A stretch of 64,000 bases of DNA from positions 124,001 to 188,000 of the forward strand of contig NZ_CP039648.1 in NCBI RefSeq assembly GCF_004923315.1. Reading direction: 5' to 3'. The number at the start of each line of letters is the position of its first letter. Positions within the stretch are counted from its first letter, which is position 1. The position numbers and the translations under genes were made by a program. Source of the DNA: Azospirillum sp. TSA2s. GTDB taxonomy: Bacteria > Pseudomonadota > Alphaproteobacteria > Azospirillales > Azospirillaceae. Positions 52,971 to 62,275 of this stretch are shown in pieces. The notes below the pieces were generated by a model, which did not search any database, was not told the DNA's origin, and worked only from the letters and a program-made list of their open reading frames with translations.

Positions 52971-54995
52971 ATGGCAGCGGGGGCGGGATCGGTGTTCAAA
53001 TGGATCGGCTACGGGCTGCTCGGCCTCGTCGGTCTCGTCGTCGTCGCGGTCGGCGCGGTGCTGCTGCTGTTCGACTGGAACGATGCCCGCGGCTTCGTCG
53101 CCCGCCATGCATCATCCGCGCTGAACCGCGAGGTCGCCATCGACGGCGACCTGCGCGTCCATCTCGGCAACCCGATCCGCATCCATCTGGAAGGGCTGCG
53201 CGTCGCCAATGCCGACTGGGCGCAGGACAAGACCATGGCGGAGATCAAGGTTCTCGACGCCACGCTGCGCCCCTGGCCGCTGCTGCGCGGCGACTGGGAA
53301 CTGCCGGAACTGAAATTCCAGGGACCGAAGCTGATCCTGGAGAAGAACGAGAAGGGCGAGGCCAACTGGAACTTCGGCCCGCCGAATGCGGAGAAGGAGG
53401 TGGCGAAGCAGACCGCGACCCCCGACAATCGGGGCGACATCCCGGTGATCGAGCGGCTGGTGATCGCCGACGGCACCATCCGCTATCGCGACCCCACCAG
53501 CGACATCGACATCGACAACACCATCAACACCGCGACCGGCGGCAACGACGACGACACGGTGGAGCTGAAGGGCAAGGGCAGCTTCGCCGGCAAGCCCTTC
53601 ACCCTGGCGGCGGCCGGCGGCTCGCTGTTGTACCTGCGCGACGACCCGAAGCCCTATCCGCTGAAGATCGACGCCGCGGTCGGCAAGACCAAGGGCCACA
53701 TCGAGGGCTCCATCGCCGAACCGGTGAAGATGGAGGGCGTCGATCTGTCGGTTGCGCTCAGCGGTCCCGACATGGCGGAGATCTTCCCCATCGTCGGCAT
53801 TCCGACGCCGAAGACCCGGCCCTATTCCATCGACGGCCGTCTGTCGCGCGAGGGCGACCTCTGGGCCTTCCGCGACATGACGGGCAAGGTCGGCGAAAGC
53901 GATTTGTCCGGCGATCTGTCGGTCAAGACCGGCGGCGAACGGCCGCTGGTGAAGGCCGACCTCACCTCCAAACGGCTGGCGGCGCAGGATCTTGCAGGCC
54001 TTGTCGGCGCCTCCCCGCGCGGCAGCGACGATTATCCGACCCGCGGCAAGGACCGGGTCATCCCGGCGACGCCGATTCCGGTGGAAAAGCTGCGCAACAC
54101 CGACATGGACGTCCGCCTGCGCGGCAAGCGGGTGGAGGCGCCCTTCGCGCCGCTCGACGATCTCGACATGAGGGTCCGGCTGAACGCCGGCGATCTGCAT
54201 TTCGACCCGCTGTCGCTGGGAATTGGCGGCGGCCGGATCTCCGGCGCGGTGCAGGTGGACGGCCGCCCCAAGGTGCCGGCGATGCGCACCAACCTGGACA
54301 TCCGCGCCATGAAGCTGTCGACCTTCTTCAGCGAGACCGCGCTGGCCGGGCAGATCGGCGGCACGGTGGCCGGACGCATCCAGCTTGCCGGCACCGGCAA
54401 GACGGTGGCCGACCTGCTGGCGACCTCCGACGGCAAGATCGGCGTCGCGGTGGACGGCGGCCGGATCACCAGCCTCGCGGTCAAGGGGCTGAAGACCAAC
54501 ATCCTGGAAACGCTGGGAGTCGCCATTTCCGGGTCGAAGCCGATGCCCTTCAACTGCCTGGTCGGCAACATGGCGGTGGAGAACGGCATCGCCCAGGTCC
54601 AGGCGCTGGTGCTCGACACGCCGGAAACCCTGGTCACCGGCAAGGGGCGGATCAGCCTGCGCAACGAGGCGCTGGACCTGCGCATCGTCGGCGACGCCAA
54701 ATCGCCGCAAGTCTTCGCCACCCATGTCCCGGTGCTGGTCGGCGGGACGCTGGGCAACCCCGACATCGGCGTCGATCCCACCGAGTCGGCGGCGCGTGGT
54801 GCGGCGGCGGTGGCGCTGGGCGTGCTGCTGACGCCGCTGGCCAGCGTGCTTCCCTTCCTTGACCCAGGCAGTGATGAGCAGCCACAGTGTGGCCGGCTGG
54901 TGCGGGATGCCCGCTCTCCCGAAAAGGGGGGGCAGGCATCCGGCAAGTCGGGCAATGGCCGCGGGGAAGGGAAGGCGTCGGGATCGGCGCGCTGA
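52971..54995 (+). CDS. AsmA-family envelope protein
   Basis: A 674-residue protein anchored by one N-terminal membrane helix (WIGYGLLGLVGLVVVAVGAVLLLF). The long beta-rich AsmA-like domain follows (DARGFVARHASSALNREVAIDGDLRVHLGNPIRIHLEGLRVANA, then a C-terminal ASSDGKIGVAVDGG-type repeat, seen here as TSDGKIGVAVDGGRITSLAVKGLKTNIL). AsmA proteins act in outer-membrane lipid/protein homeostasis as bridge-like lipid carriers. The tail (SPEKGGQASGKSGNGRGEGKASGSAR) is low complexity. The chosen ATG has GGAGGG eight bases upstream. Confidence 0.87.
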   Translation: MAAGAGSVFKWIGYGLLGLVGLVVVAVGAVLLLFDWNDARGFVARHASSALNREVAIDGDLRVHLGNPIRIHLEGLRVANADWAQDKTMAEIKVLDATLRPWPLLRGDWELPELKFQGPKLILEKNEKGEANWNFGPPNAEKEVAKQTATPDNRGDIPVIERLVIADGTIRYRDPTSDIDIDNTINTATGGNDDDTVELKGKGSFAGKPFTLAAAGGSLLYLRDDPKPYPLKIDAAVGKTKGHIEGSIAEPVKMEGVDLSVALSGPDMAEIFPIVGIPTPKTRPYSIDGRLSREGDLWAFRDMTGKVGESDLSGDLSVKTGGERPLVKADLTSKRLAAQDLAGLVGASPRGSDDYPTRGKDRVIPATPIPVEKLRNTDMDVRLRGKRVEAPFAPLDDLDMRVRLNAGDLHFDPLSLGIGGGRISGAVQVDGRPKVPAMRTNLDIRAMKLSTFFSETALAGQIGGTVAGRIQLAGTGKTVADLLATSDGKIGVAVDGGRITSLAVKGLKTNILETLGVAISGSKPMPFNCLVGNMAVENGIAQVQALVLDTPETLVTGKGRISLRNEALDLRIVGDAKSPQVFATHVPVLVGGTLGNPDIGVDPTESAARGAAAVALGVLLTPLASVLPFLDPGSDEQPQCGRLVRDARSPEKGGQASGKSGNGRGEGKASGSAR

Positions 54996-55067
54996 CCGGA
55001 CGCCGATCCGCATCCATCCTGTCCGATCCGGCCATCGTGTAGGCCTGGAAGGACGCTGTCCCTGCCA

Positions 55068-56843
55068 ATGACCATCGACCAGATGTTATCTTTCGGAATC
55101 ATCGGCGCGGTGATCGCGCTGCTGATCTGGGACCGTCTGCGCTACGACCTCGTCGGCATGCTGGCGCTGCTGGCTTCGGTCGCGGCTGGCATCGTGCCGG
55201 CAAAGGAGGCCTTCCAGGGCTTCTCCGACGACATCGTCGTCATCGTCGGCTCTGCCCTGGTGGTCAGCGCCGCCGTCGGCCGGTCGGGCGTGGTGGAGGC
55301 GGCGATGCGCCCGCTGACCACGCGCATGACCAGCGTCTGGACCCAGGTGGCGGTGCTGGCCGGCGCGGTGACCATGCTGTCGGCCATCGTCAAGAACATC
55401 GGCGCGCTGGCCATCTTCATGCCCATAGCGCTGCAGGTGGCGCGGCGCACCGGCACGCCGGTGTCGATGCTGCTGATGCCGATGGCCTTCGGCTCGCTGC
55501 TGGGCGGTCTGATGACGCTGGTCGGCACCTCGCCCAACATCATCGTCTCGCGCGTCCGGGCGGAGATGACGGGCCAGCCCTTCCACATGTTCGATTTCAC
55601 GCCGGTCGGGCTGGTGATCGCGGTGTTCGGCGTCGCCTTCCTGTCGATCGGCTACCGGCTGCTGCCGAAGGGCAGGGCGGCGGGGGCAGGCCCGGCTTTC
55701 AACATCGACGACTATACGGCGGAGGCGCGGCTGCCCCCCGGGTCGCAGTTCGTCGGCCGCACCGTGGCGGAGCTGGAGCATTTCGGCGAGGGCGAGGTGA
55801 CCATCGCCGCCATCGTGCGCGAGAACTACCGCCGCTACGTGCCGTCCGCCCATTGGGTGCTGTTCGCCGGCGACATCCTGGTTCTGGAGGGCGACACCAC
55901 GGCGCTGGCCGAACTGGTCAAGCGCGCCGGCCTGCGCATGATGCACGACAAGGACCAGGAGGGGGTCGAGCACGAGGACGACATCGCCGTGGTCGAGGCG
56001 GTGGTGGAGCAGCGCTCCGCCATGATCGGCCACAGCATCGAGGAGGTGAACCTGCGCGAGCGCTTCGGCGCCAACCTGCTGGCGATCAGCCGGCGCGGCC
56101 GTCCGATCCGCCAGCGCCTGCGCCGTGTCCGCCTGCAGTCGGGCGATCTGGTGGTGCTGCAATGCCGCCAGGCCGCCGTGGCCGACACGCTGGCCGAACT
56201 GGGCTGCCTGCCGCTGGCCGAACGCAACCTCGCCATCGGCCGCACGCCGAAACGGGCGGCGGCGGTGGCGGTGCTGGGCCTGACCATCATCCTGGTCGCC
56301 AGCGGGCTGGTGCCCGTCGCCATCGGCTTCTTCGGGGCGGCGGTGGCGATGACCGCGCTGAAGGTGGTCAGCCTGCGCGAGGCGTATGAGGCCATCGAAT
56401 GGCCGATCCTGGTCCTGCTGGGATCGCTGATCCCGGTCAGCGAGACCTTGCGCACCACCGGCGGGACCGAGCTGATCGCCGGCTTCCTGTCGGAGGCGTC
56501 GCAGGGGCTGCCGCCCATCGGCTCGCTCGCCATGATGATGGTGGCGGCGATGGCGGTGACGCCCTTCCTGAACAATGCCGCGACCGTGCTGGTGATGGCG
56601 CCGATCGGCGCCAGCCTCGCCACCCATCTGGGGCTCAGGCCCGACGCCTTCCTGATGGCGGTGGCGATCGGGGCGGGCTGCGACTTCCTCACCCCCATCG
56701 GGCACCAGTGCAACACGCTGGTGATGGGTCCCGGCGGCTACCGCTTCGGCGATTACTGGCGGCTCGGCCTGCCGCTGTCGATCATGGTGGTGGTGATCGG
56801 CACCGCCGCCATCGCCCTGTTCTGGCCGCTGGTGCCGCGCTGA
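55068..56843 (+). CDS. SLC13-family permease with RCK-type domains
   Basis: A 591-residue membrane protein. An anion/dicarboxylate-type permease core spans the first 210 and last 190 residues. The N-terminal half includes SFGIIGAVIALLIWDRLRYDLVGMLALLASVAAGIVP and the SLLGGLMTLVGTSPNIIVSRV signature; the C-terminal half includes AVTPFLNNAATVLVMAPIGASLA. Two TrkA_C/RCK_C-like modules (ARLPPGSQFVGRTVAELEHFGEGEVTIAAIVREN and the SIEEVNLRERFGANLLAISRRGRPI segment) lie between them. Substrate not known; sulfate, dicarboxylates or arsenite relatives all have this shape. Confidence 0.87.
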   Translation: MTIDQMLSFGIIGAVIALLIWDRLRYDLVGMLALLASVAAGIVPAKEAFQGFSDDIVVIVGSALVVSAAVGRSGVVEAAMRPLTTRMTSVWTQVAVLAGAVTMLSAIVKNIGALAIFMPIALQVARRTGTPVSMLLMPMAFGSLLGGLMTLVGTSPNIIVSRVRAEMTGQPFHMFDFTPVGLVIAVFGVAFLSIGYRLLPKGRAAGAGPAFNIDDYTAEARLPPGSQFVGRTVAELEHFGEGEVTIAAIVRENYRRYVPSAHWVLFAGDILVLEGDTTALAELVKRAGLRMMHDKDQEGVEHEDDIAVVEAVVEQRSAMIGHSIEEVNLRERFGANLLAISRRGRPIRQRLRRVRLQSGDLVVLQCRQAAVADTLAELGCLPLAERNLAIGRTPKRAAAVAVLGLTIILVASGLVPVAIGFFGAAVAMTALKVVSLREAYEAIEWPILVLLGSLIPVSETLRTTGGTELIAGFLSEASQGLPPIGSLAMMMVAAMAVTPFLNNAATVLVMAPIGASLATHLGLRPDAFLMAVAIGAGCDFLTPIGHQCNTLVMGPGGYRFGDYWRLGLPLSIMVVVIGTAAIALFWPLVPR

Positions 56844-56946
56844 AAATCAGGTCCGTTCACGACATTGTGTAACCTACGGGCAGTTCCGTCTTCCCTCCGT
56901 CTGGTGTAGGCTTCTCCCCAGGGCTAGAGCCTGACAGGAGGCGGAG

Positions 56947-57411
56947 ATGTCGGTTTGGCGCCGCTATCTGGTAAAGGACGTGACCGGCCGGCTGGTCGAT
57001 CTGCCGAGCAGCCTGCTCGACCGGGCCGACGACGGCACGGCGCCGCTGCCGCATTTCGCCGGCCGCTGCGTGGAAATGGTGGCGGCGGTGATCGTCGGCG
57101 ACCGCAAGACCCACGCCCGCGTCACCGAACTGGCCTTCACCAAGCTCTATTTCGACCAGATGGGCTATGTCGACGCCGCCAAGCGCGAGCGGATGATCCG
57201 CCTGATGCTGGAAAGCTGCGCCGACAGCCGCTGCCGCCCGCCGCGCCAGGACTGCGCCCAGTTGTCCCGCCGCGCCGTCGCCGCCCGTGACCAGCTGATC
57301 CGCGAATTCGGCTGGGAGCCGAAACCGGCGGAACGCGACGCCGCCCTCAGCCGCCTGGACCCCGCCCGCCTGCGCGGCGCCCCATCGGAACCGGCGCGCA
57401 CGCTGCATTGA
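56947..57411 (+). CDS. Hypothetical protein
   Basis: A 154-residue basic protein beginning MSVWRRYLVKDVTGRLVDLPSSLLDRADDG. A helical centre (CVEMVAAVIVGDRKTHARVTELAFTKLYFDQMGYVDAAKRERMIRLML) is followed by CADSRCRPPRQDC and a loose C-terminus. No family recognised. GACAGGAGGCGGAG precedes the ATG at a good distance, supporting real translation. Confidence 0.65.
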   Translation: MSVWRRYLVKDVTGRLVDLPSSLLDRADDGTAPLPHFAGRCVEMVAAVIVGDRKTHARVTELAFTKLYFDQMGYVDAAKRERMIRLMLESCADSRCRPPRQDCAQLSRRAVAARDQLIREFGWEPKPAERDAALSRLDPARLRGAPSEPARTLH

Positions 57412-57514
57412 GGATCGCCCATTCCGGCCCCGGGAAAGGGAGCCGGTTCCCGCAAAGGAGTGGGGCCCCTTTTCGACCCGCCTCTCCCGACCCATATGCA
57501 GACGTACGCAAAGC

Positions 57515-57826
57515 ATGGAGCCTGGCGAACCGCAGATGAGTCCTCCCGATACCGCCCAGACGCTGTCTTTCGCGCGCGTGCGTCAGCTGGCCCTGATCGG
57601 CGCCGGATGCACCATCATCCTGCTCGGCATTCTGCTCGCCCCCTTGCCCGGTCCGGGCGGGCTGCCGGTGATGCTGCTGGGCGGCGTGCTGGTGCTGCGC
57701 AACTCCGCCGATGCCCGCCGCCTGTTCGTGCGGTCCAAGCGCCGCTATCCCCGCATGTTCAGCCCGGTCGAGCGCATCCGCCACAAGCTGCGCGCCCGCC
57801 GCCTGCGCAAGATGCACGGCGGCTGA
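57515..57826 (+). CDS. Small PGPG-motif membrane protein
   Basis: A 103-residue protein (96 if the ATG at 57536 is used; neither has a strong ribosome binding site). Two hydrophobic helices flank PLPGPGGLPVMLLGGVLVL, the motif of the small PGPGW transmembrane family of unknown function, followed by a basic cytoplasmic tail rich in Arg (RRYPRMFSPVERIRHKLRARRLRKMHGG). Confidence 0.72.
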   Translation: MEPGEPQMSPPDTAQTLSFARVRQLALIGAGCTIILLGILLAPLPGPGGLPVMLLGGVLVLRNSADARRLFVRSKRRYPRMFSPVERIRHKLRARRLRKMHGG

Positions 57827-57883
57827 TCCGCCCGCGCCTGTCGGGCGGGCGGACTGCCGGACGATGCTTACGGCGCCCCCTTA

Positions 57884-58903
57884 TTACGGTGCCGGCAGGG
57901 CCGGAACGCCGTCCTTCCACTGGTCCCAGTGGCCGACGATGTGGTCGACCATGCGTGACCCGACGAGTTCCACATTCTCCACCGTTTCGGCGAAGCCGCC
58001 GGCGGTCTCGCCGGGTTTCGGGTCCAGGTGCTGGAGCGTGGTCTCGTTCGGATTGCCCTGGTCGAAGTTGACGGCGCCGCGCAGGCTCATCACCCGGTCG
58101 GAGCCTTGCAGCCGCTTGATGACCAGCGTGATTGCCGCCGCCTCCATCTCAGTGATGACATAGTCGTCCGCACCGTAGAGCTTGGCGATGTACTGCGCCT
58201 GGGCCGACATGCCGGGACCGTGGAAGAAGGTGTCGCCGGTCATGTGCGTGCCGGTGCCTACAAAAGGAGCACGCTGCGCGGTTTCCTGCGGATAGCGCTT
58301 GCGGTAGGCACGGGCGGAGTCGCTGTCCTTCAGCGGCGTGTCGGCGGTCAGGCGCATGGCCCAGGACACCAGTGCCGGGTTCATCGGGAACAGCCGGACC
58401 GCCTCATAGCCCTTGCGCGGCATGAAGGTCGGCTCGCCCGGCTTGCCTTCCTCCGGTGCCCAGCGGTGGCCCAGATCATAGTCGACCACCCAGGTCGCCC
58501 AATTCACTTCGCCGATGGTGCCGCGTGACGGCGGGGTGCCGGCCACGCCGGTGACCAGAAAATAGGCTTGCGACAGGTCGAGCTGCGGATTCAGCAGGAT
58601 CGCCTGCATCGAGGCGGAGGAACTGACCTTGCCCATGCCCAGCACCGACCCGCACACGCCGTCGGCGTTGCAGTAGACCGGATTCAGCGCGCCCCGCACC
58701 GTGATGGGTTCGGCCGTTTGCCAGTAGCGCTCGTACCAGTGCTGGAACTCGCCGGCGCGGTCGCCGGTGTTCTTGCCGATCTCGAACATCGAGCCGACGA
58801 ACACCTTGACCTTGATCGGCTCCGCGGCCTGCAGGGAACCAGTCAGCCCGAACAGGAGCAGAGCCGACAGGGCGGCGCCGCGGCAGCGGGAGAACAATGA
58901 CAT
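57884..58903 (-). CDS. Purine nucleoside permease-family (NUP) periplasmic protein
   Basis: A 339-residue exported protein with a clear signal peptide (ALSALLLFGLTGSLQAA, cleavage before EPIKVKVFVGSMFEIG). Family text: EFQHWYERYWQTAEPITVRGA, NADGVCGSVLGMGK, YFLVTGVAGTPPSRGTIGEVNWATWVVDYDLGH and the late TEMEAAAITLVIKRL. The relatives were first described as nucleoside permeases in yeast and show homology to nucleoside phosphorylases; the bacterial ones are periplasmic and their reaction is unsettled. AAGGAGTGAAGG precedes the ATG at 58903. Confidence 0.85.
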   Translation of the reverse strand: MSLFSRCRGAALSALLLFGLTGSLQAAEPIKVKVFVGSMFEIGKNTGDRAGEFQHWYERYWQTAEPITVRGALNPVYCNADGVCGSVLGMGKVSSSASMQAILLNPQLDLSQAYFLVTGVAGTPPSRGTIGEVNWATWVVDYDLGHRWAPEEGKPGEPTFMPRKGYEAVRLFPMNPALVSWAMRLTADTPLKDSDSARAYRKRYPQETAQRAPFVGTGTHMTGDTFFHGPGMSAQAQYIAKLYGADDYVITEMEAAAITLVIKRLQGSDRVMSLRGAVNFDQGNPNETTLQHLDPKPGETAGGFAETVENVELVGSRMVDHIVGHWDQWKDGVPALPAP

Positions 58904-59117
58904 CGGACCTTCACTCCTTGGGACGAAAAGACGCACCCGAGTATGCAACGGCCATACCATGGCCGTCTCCGTCGCTTCATACGGCCCTGTAGGATTCGTT
59001 GGCCCCTCACCGGTCACCCTGCCGGCCGCCCGCGGTCTGCCCTGCGGAAGCGGGCACTGGACAGCGTCGCCCCGCAGCAGCCATCTTGTGCGTCCGTTCG
59101 CATGAGGAGGTCTTCCG

Positions 59118-60281
59118 GTGAAGTCGGGCAACGCGCTCCTGTCCAGCTATGGCACCACCATTTTCGAGGTCATGTCCCGCCTGTCGGAGGAGCATGGCGC
59201 GATCAACCTGGGCCAGGGGTTCCCCGACGACCGCGGGCCGGCCGACGTGCTGCAGACTGCGGCCGACGCGCTGCTCAACGGGTGGAACCAGTACCCGTCG
59301 ATGATGGGCACCCCCGACCTGCGTCAGGCGCTGGCCGCCCATGCCGGCCGCTTCTACGGCCTCGAAATCGACTGGAAGACCGAGACGATGGTCACCTCCG
59401 GCGCGACCGAGGCGCTGACCGCCTGCCTGCTCGGCCTGATCAATCCGGGCGACGAGGTGGTGCTGTTCCAGCCCATGTACGACAGCTACCTGCCGATCGT
59501 CCGGCTGGCCGGCGGCGTGCCCCGCTTCGTCTCGCTGAAGGCGCCGGACTGGAGCTTCAGCCGCGCCGACCTGGAGGCCGCCTTCTCCCCCCGCACCAAG
59601 CTGGTGCTGATCAACGACCCGCTGAACCCCGCCGCCAAGGTGTTCGACCGGGCGGAGCTGGAGCTGATCGCCGAGTTCGTTCAGCGCCACGACGCCCTGG
59701 CCGTCTGCGACGAGGTTTACGAGCACATCGTCTTCGACGGCCGCCGCCACATCCCGCTGATGACCCTGCCGGGCATGCGCGACCGATGCCTGAAGATCGG
59801 CTCGGCCGGCAAGACCTTCTCGCTGACCGGCTGGAAGGTCGGCTATGTCACCGCCGCCCCGCACCTGCTGCAGCCGGTGGCGAAGGCCCACCAGTTCCTG
59901 ACCTTCACCACCCCGCCGAACCTCCAGGCCGCCGTCGCCTTCGGGCTGGGCAAGGAGGAGGGCTATTTCACCGGGCTCGCCGCCGGGCTGCAGGCGAAGC
60001 GCGACCGGCTGTCGGCCGGTCTCGCCTCGGTCGGCTTCGACGTGCTGCCCAGCGCCGGCACCTATTTCGTCGCCGCCGACATTTCCCGCTTCGGCTTCGA
60101 CGGCGACGATCAGGCCTTCTGCCGCTGGCTGGTGGCCGAGGCGAAGGTCGCCGCCATCCCCGTCAGCGCCTTTTTCGTGGAGAATGCGCCGACCAACGTC
60201 GTGCGATTCTGTTTCTCCAAGCGCGATGAAGTGCTCGACGAGGCCATCGACCGGCTGCGGAAACGCTTCGTAAGCGAATAA
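59118..60281 (+). CDS. PLP-dependent class I aminotransferase, GTG start
   Basis: A 387-residue enzyme in the methionine/kynurenine-type group. The substrate-pocket N-terminus INLGQGFPDDRGPADVLQTAADAL and the PLP lysine in SAGKTFSLTGWKVGY are standard, and the Asp and Tyr pairs occur in ALAVCDEVYEHIVFDGR. The PLP loop usually written NPxNPTG reads NDPLNPAAKV here. The GTG start has GAGGAGG ten bases upstream. It stands alone, divergent from the nucleoside permease-family gene. Confidence 0.88.
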   Translation: MKSGNALLSSYGTTIFEVMSRLSEEHGAINLGQGFPDDRGPADVLQTAADALLNGWNQYPSMMGTPDLRQALAAHAGRFYGLEIDWKTETMVTSGATEALTACLLGLINPGDEVVLFQPMYDSYLPIVRLAGGVPRFVSLKAPDWSFSRADLEAAFSPRTKLVLINDPLNPAAKVFDRAELELIAEFVQRHDALAVCDEVYEHIVFDGRRHIPLMTLPGMRDRCLKIGSAGKTFSLTGWKVGYVTAAPHLLQPVAKAHQFLTFTTPPNLQAAVAFGLGKEEGYFTGLAAGLQAKRDRLSAGLASVGFDVLPSAGTYFVAADISRFGFDGDDQAFCRWLVAEAKVAAIPVSAFFVENAPTNVVRFCFSKRDEVLDEAIDRLRKRFVSE

Positions 60282-60430
60282 TGCGTTGCGTGCAGTAAAG
60301 TTGCCTGCGCTGATTATCAAGGTGTTCGGCAAGTTTTAACCTGTCGGTGCGATGATTGGTCATTCCCCGGCCGGCCGTCGCCCGCTGCAGTGAGCCGGCG
60401 GGGAAGCGGTGGAACGGCGGAGCGCAGGTC

Positions 60431-62089
60431 ATGCCACGTCTCCCGACCTTTCGGTTCCCGGCGATTAGGACGCCGTCCTTCCGGACCTGCGTCCTGACGG
60501 CCGCCGCCCTGGCCATTGCCGGGGTGTGGGTCGGCTACGTCGTAATGGCCGCCTCCATGCTGGAAACCCAGACGCGGGACGCGTTGGCGAATGCCGAGGC
60601 GACGGCGCGCGCCTATGAAAGCAGCACCAGCCGCACCCTGCACGATGTCGACACCACGCTCCGCTCCTTCGCCGAGCGTTATGCCGATGGCGGGCTGGCC
60701 CGTGCCCGCCGCATCGTCGACGACGGGCTCTATGACACCGCCCTGATCCATCACGTCTCGGTCTTCGGCCCCGGAGGCGTCCAACTCTTCCGCAGTCAGG
60801 GAAGCGGCCCCCCCGAAAAGCTGGAGGACGAGGCCCTGCTCGCCTATCACCGGATGGAGGGGCGGGACCGGATGACGGTCGGTCCGCCCTCCACCGGATC
60901 GGCGGCCGGCCGGCCGCTGCTGCGCCTGTCCCGCCGCCTGGACGATGCGGCCGGCGGCTTCGCCGGGGTGGTGGTCGCCAACGTCGATCCCAGCTATCTC
61001 TCGCGCTTCTACCGGCAGGCCGATGTCGGCCGGAACGGGGTGGTGACCCTGGTCGGCGTGGACCGGATCATCCGCGCCCGCGGCTCCAAGGACGGGCACG
61101 ATGCCATCGGGCTGTCCATCTCCGCCTCGGCCCTGTGGGACTCGGTGCGGCGGTCGCCGACCGGCATCTACTGGCAGGACAGCATCGCCGACGGCTTTCG
61201 ACGCGCCTACGCCTACCGCCCGGTGGAGGGTTATCCGCTGATCCTCAGCGTCGGCATCGCCGTGACCGACCTCGAGGCCGCGGTCGCCGGCTTCCGCGGA
61301 CAGATGCGGATCATCGCCGCCCTGCTCAGCGTCTCGGTCCTGCTGGTCGCCGCCCTGCTGCTGGTCCAGCACCGCAATGCCGAACGGCTGGCGGAGGCGC
61401 TGGCGGTCAACCGCGATTTCCTGGCCCGCGTCAGCCACGAACTGCGGACGCCGCTGAACGCCATCATCGGCTTTTCCGAGATCATCAAGGACCGGATGTT
61501 CGGGCCCGATGCCGGCGACCGCTATGCCGACTATGCCGGCGACATCCATGCCTCCGGCCAGCATCTGCTGACGCTGATCGACGACATCCTCGATCTGTCG
61601 CGGTTGCAGGCCGGGAAATTCGCCCTGCTGATGGAGGATGTCGACCCCGTCGCCGCCGCCGAATGGGCCATCCGCATCGTCACCCCCCAGGCGGAGCAGA
61701 AGTCGATCCGGCTGGAGATCAACCGCCCGCCGGCCCTGACCCTGGTGCGGGCGGACGAGCGGGCGCTGAAGCAGATGCTGCTGAACCTGCTGGGCAACGC
61801 CCTGAAATTCACCCCGGAGAACGGACGCGTGCTGGTCAGCATCGGGCGCGGTGTCCATGGCCGCTGTATCGTCCGCGTCACCGACAACGGCATCGGCATG
61901 ACGGCGGAGGAACTGCGCCAGGCCTCCATCCCCTTCGGCCAGACCTCCGCCCTCACCACCCATCCCGGCCGCGGCACCGGTCTCGGCCTGCCCATCGTCA
62001 AGTCGCTGATCGAGGCGCATGGCGGCAGCCTCCGCATCGACAGCCGTCCCGGCCAGGGCAGCCAGATCACCCTGGAATTCGCGGCCTGA
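60431..62089 (+). CDS. Membrane sensor histidine kinase
   Basis: A 552-residue kinase with two membrane helices (VLTAAALAIAGVWVGYVVM near residue 20 and MRIIAALLSVSVLLVAALLLV near 300) around a periplasmic sensor of about 250 residues of Cache type (SSTSRTLHDVDTTLRSFAERY and VVVANVDPSYLSRFYRQAD). No HAMP or PAS domain intervenes before the H-box FLARVSHELRTPLNAIIGFSEI. The N-box (LLNLLGNALKFTPENG), G1 (DNGIGM) and G2 (GRGTGLGLPIVKSLIEAHGG) boxes are intact. No response regulator is adjacent, so the partner is elsewhere. Confidence 0.92.
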   Translation: MPRLPTFRFPAIRTPSFRTCVLTAAALAIAGVWVGYVVMAASMLETQTRDALANAEATARAYESSTSRTLHDVDTTLRSFAERYADGGLARARRIVDDGLYDTALIHHVSVFGPGGVQLFRSQGSGPPEKLEDEALLAYHRMEGRDRMTVGPPSTGSAAGRPLLRLSRRLDDAAGGFAGVVVANVDPSYLSRFYRQADVGRNGVVTLVGVDRIIRARGSKDGHDAIGLSISASALWDSVRRSPTGIYWQDSIADGFRRAYAYRPVEGYPLILSVGIAVTDLEAAVAGFRGQMRIIAALLSVSVLLVAALLLVQHRNAERLAEALAVNRDFLARVSHELRTPLNAIIGFSEIIKDRMFGPDAGDRYADYAGDIHASGQHLLTLIDDILDLSRLQAGKFALLMEDVDPVAAAEWAIRIVTPQAEQKSIRLEINRPPALTLVRADERALKQMLLNLLGNALKFTPENGRVLVSIGRGVHGRCIVRVTDNGIGMTAEELRQASIPFGQTSALTTHPGRGTGLGLPIVKSLIEAHGGSLRIDSRPGQGSQITLEFAA

Positions 62090-62275
62090 TCCACAGGTCC
62101 GTTGCCGATCCGGCCCGCAACCTGGGCGATCTTCGCGGCGGTGCCGCAAAGCCATGGCGAAACCCCCGCCGCTTGGGCATACTCCGCGCCGGTTTTGTCC
62201 AGGTCCGAGCCGACGCCAGGGCTGTCCCCGGCCGTGTGCTTCCGGACCCACCCGCGGAATTGGGGCCTGTCCAGA

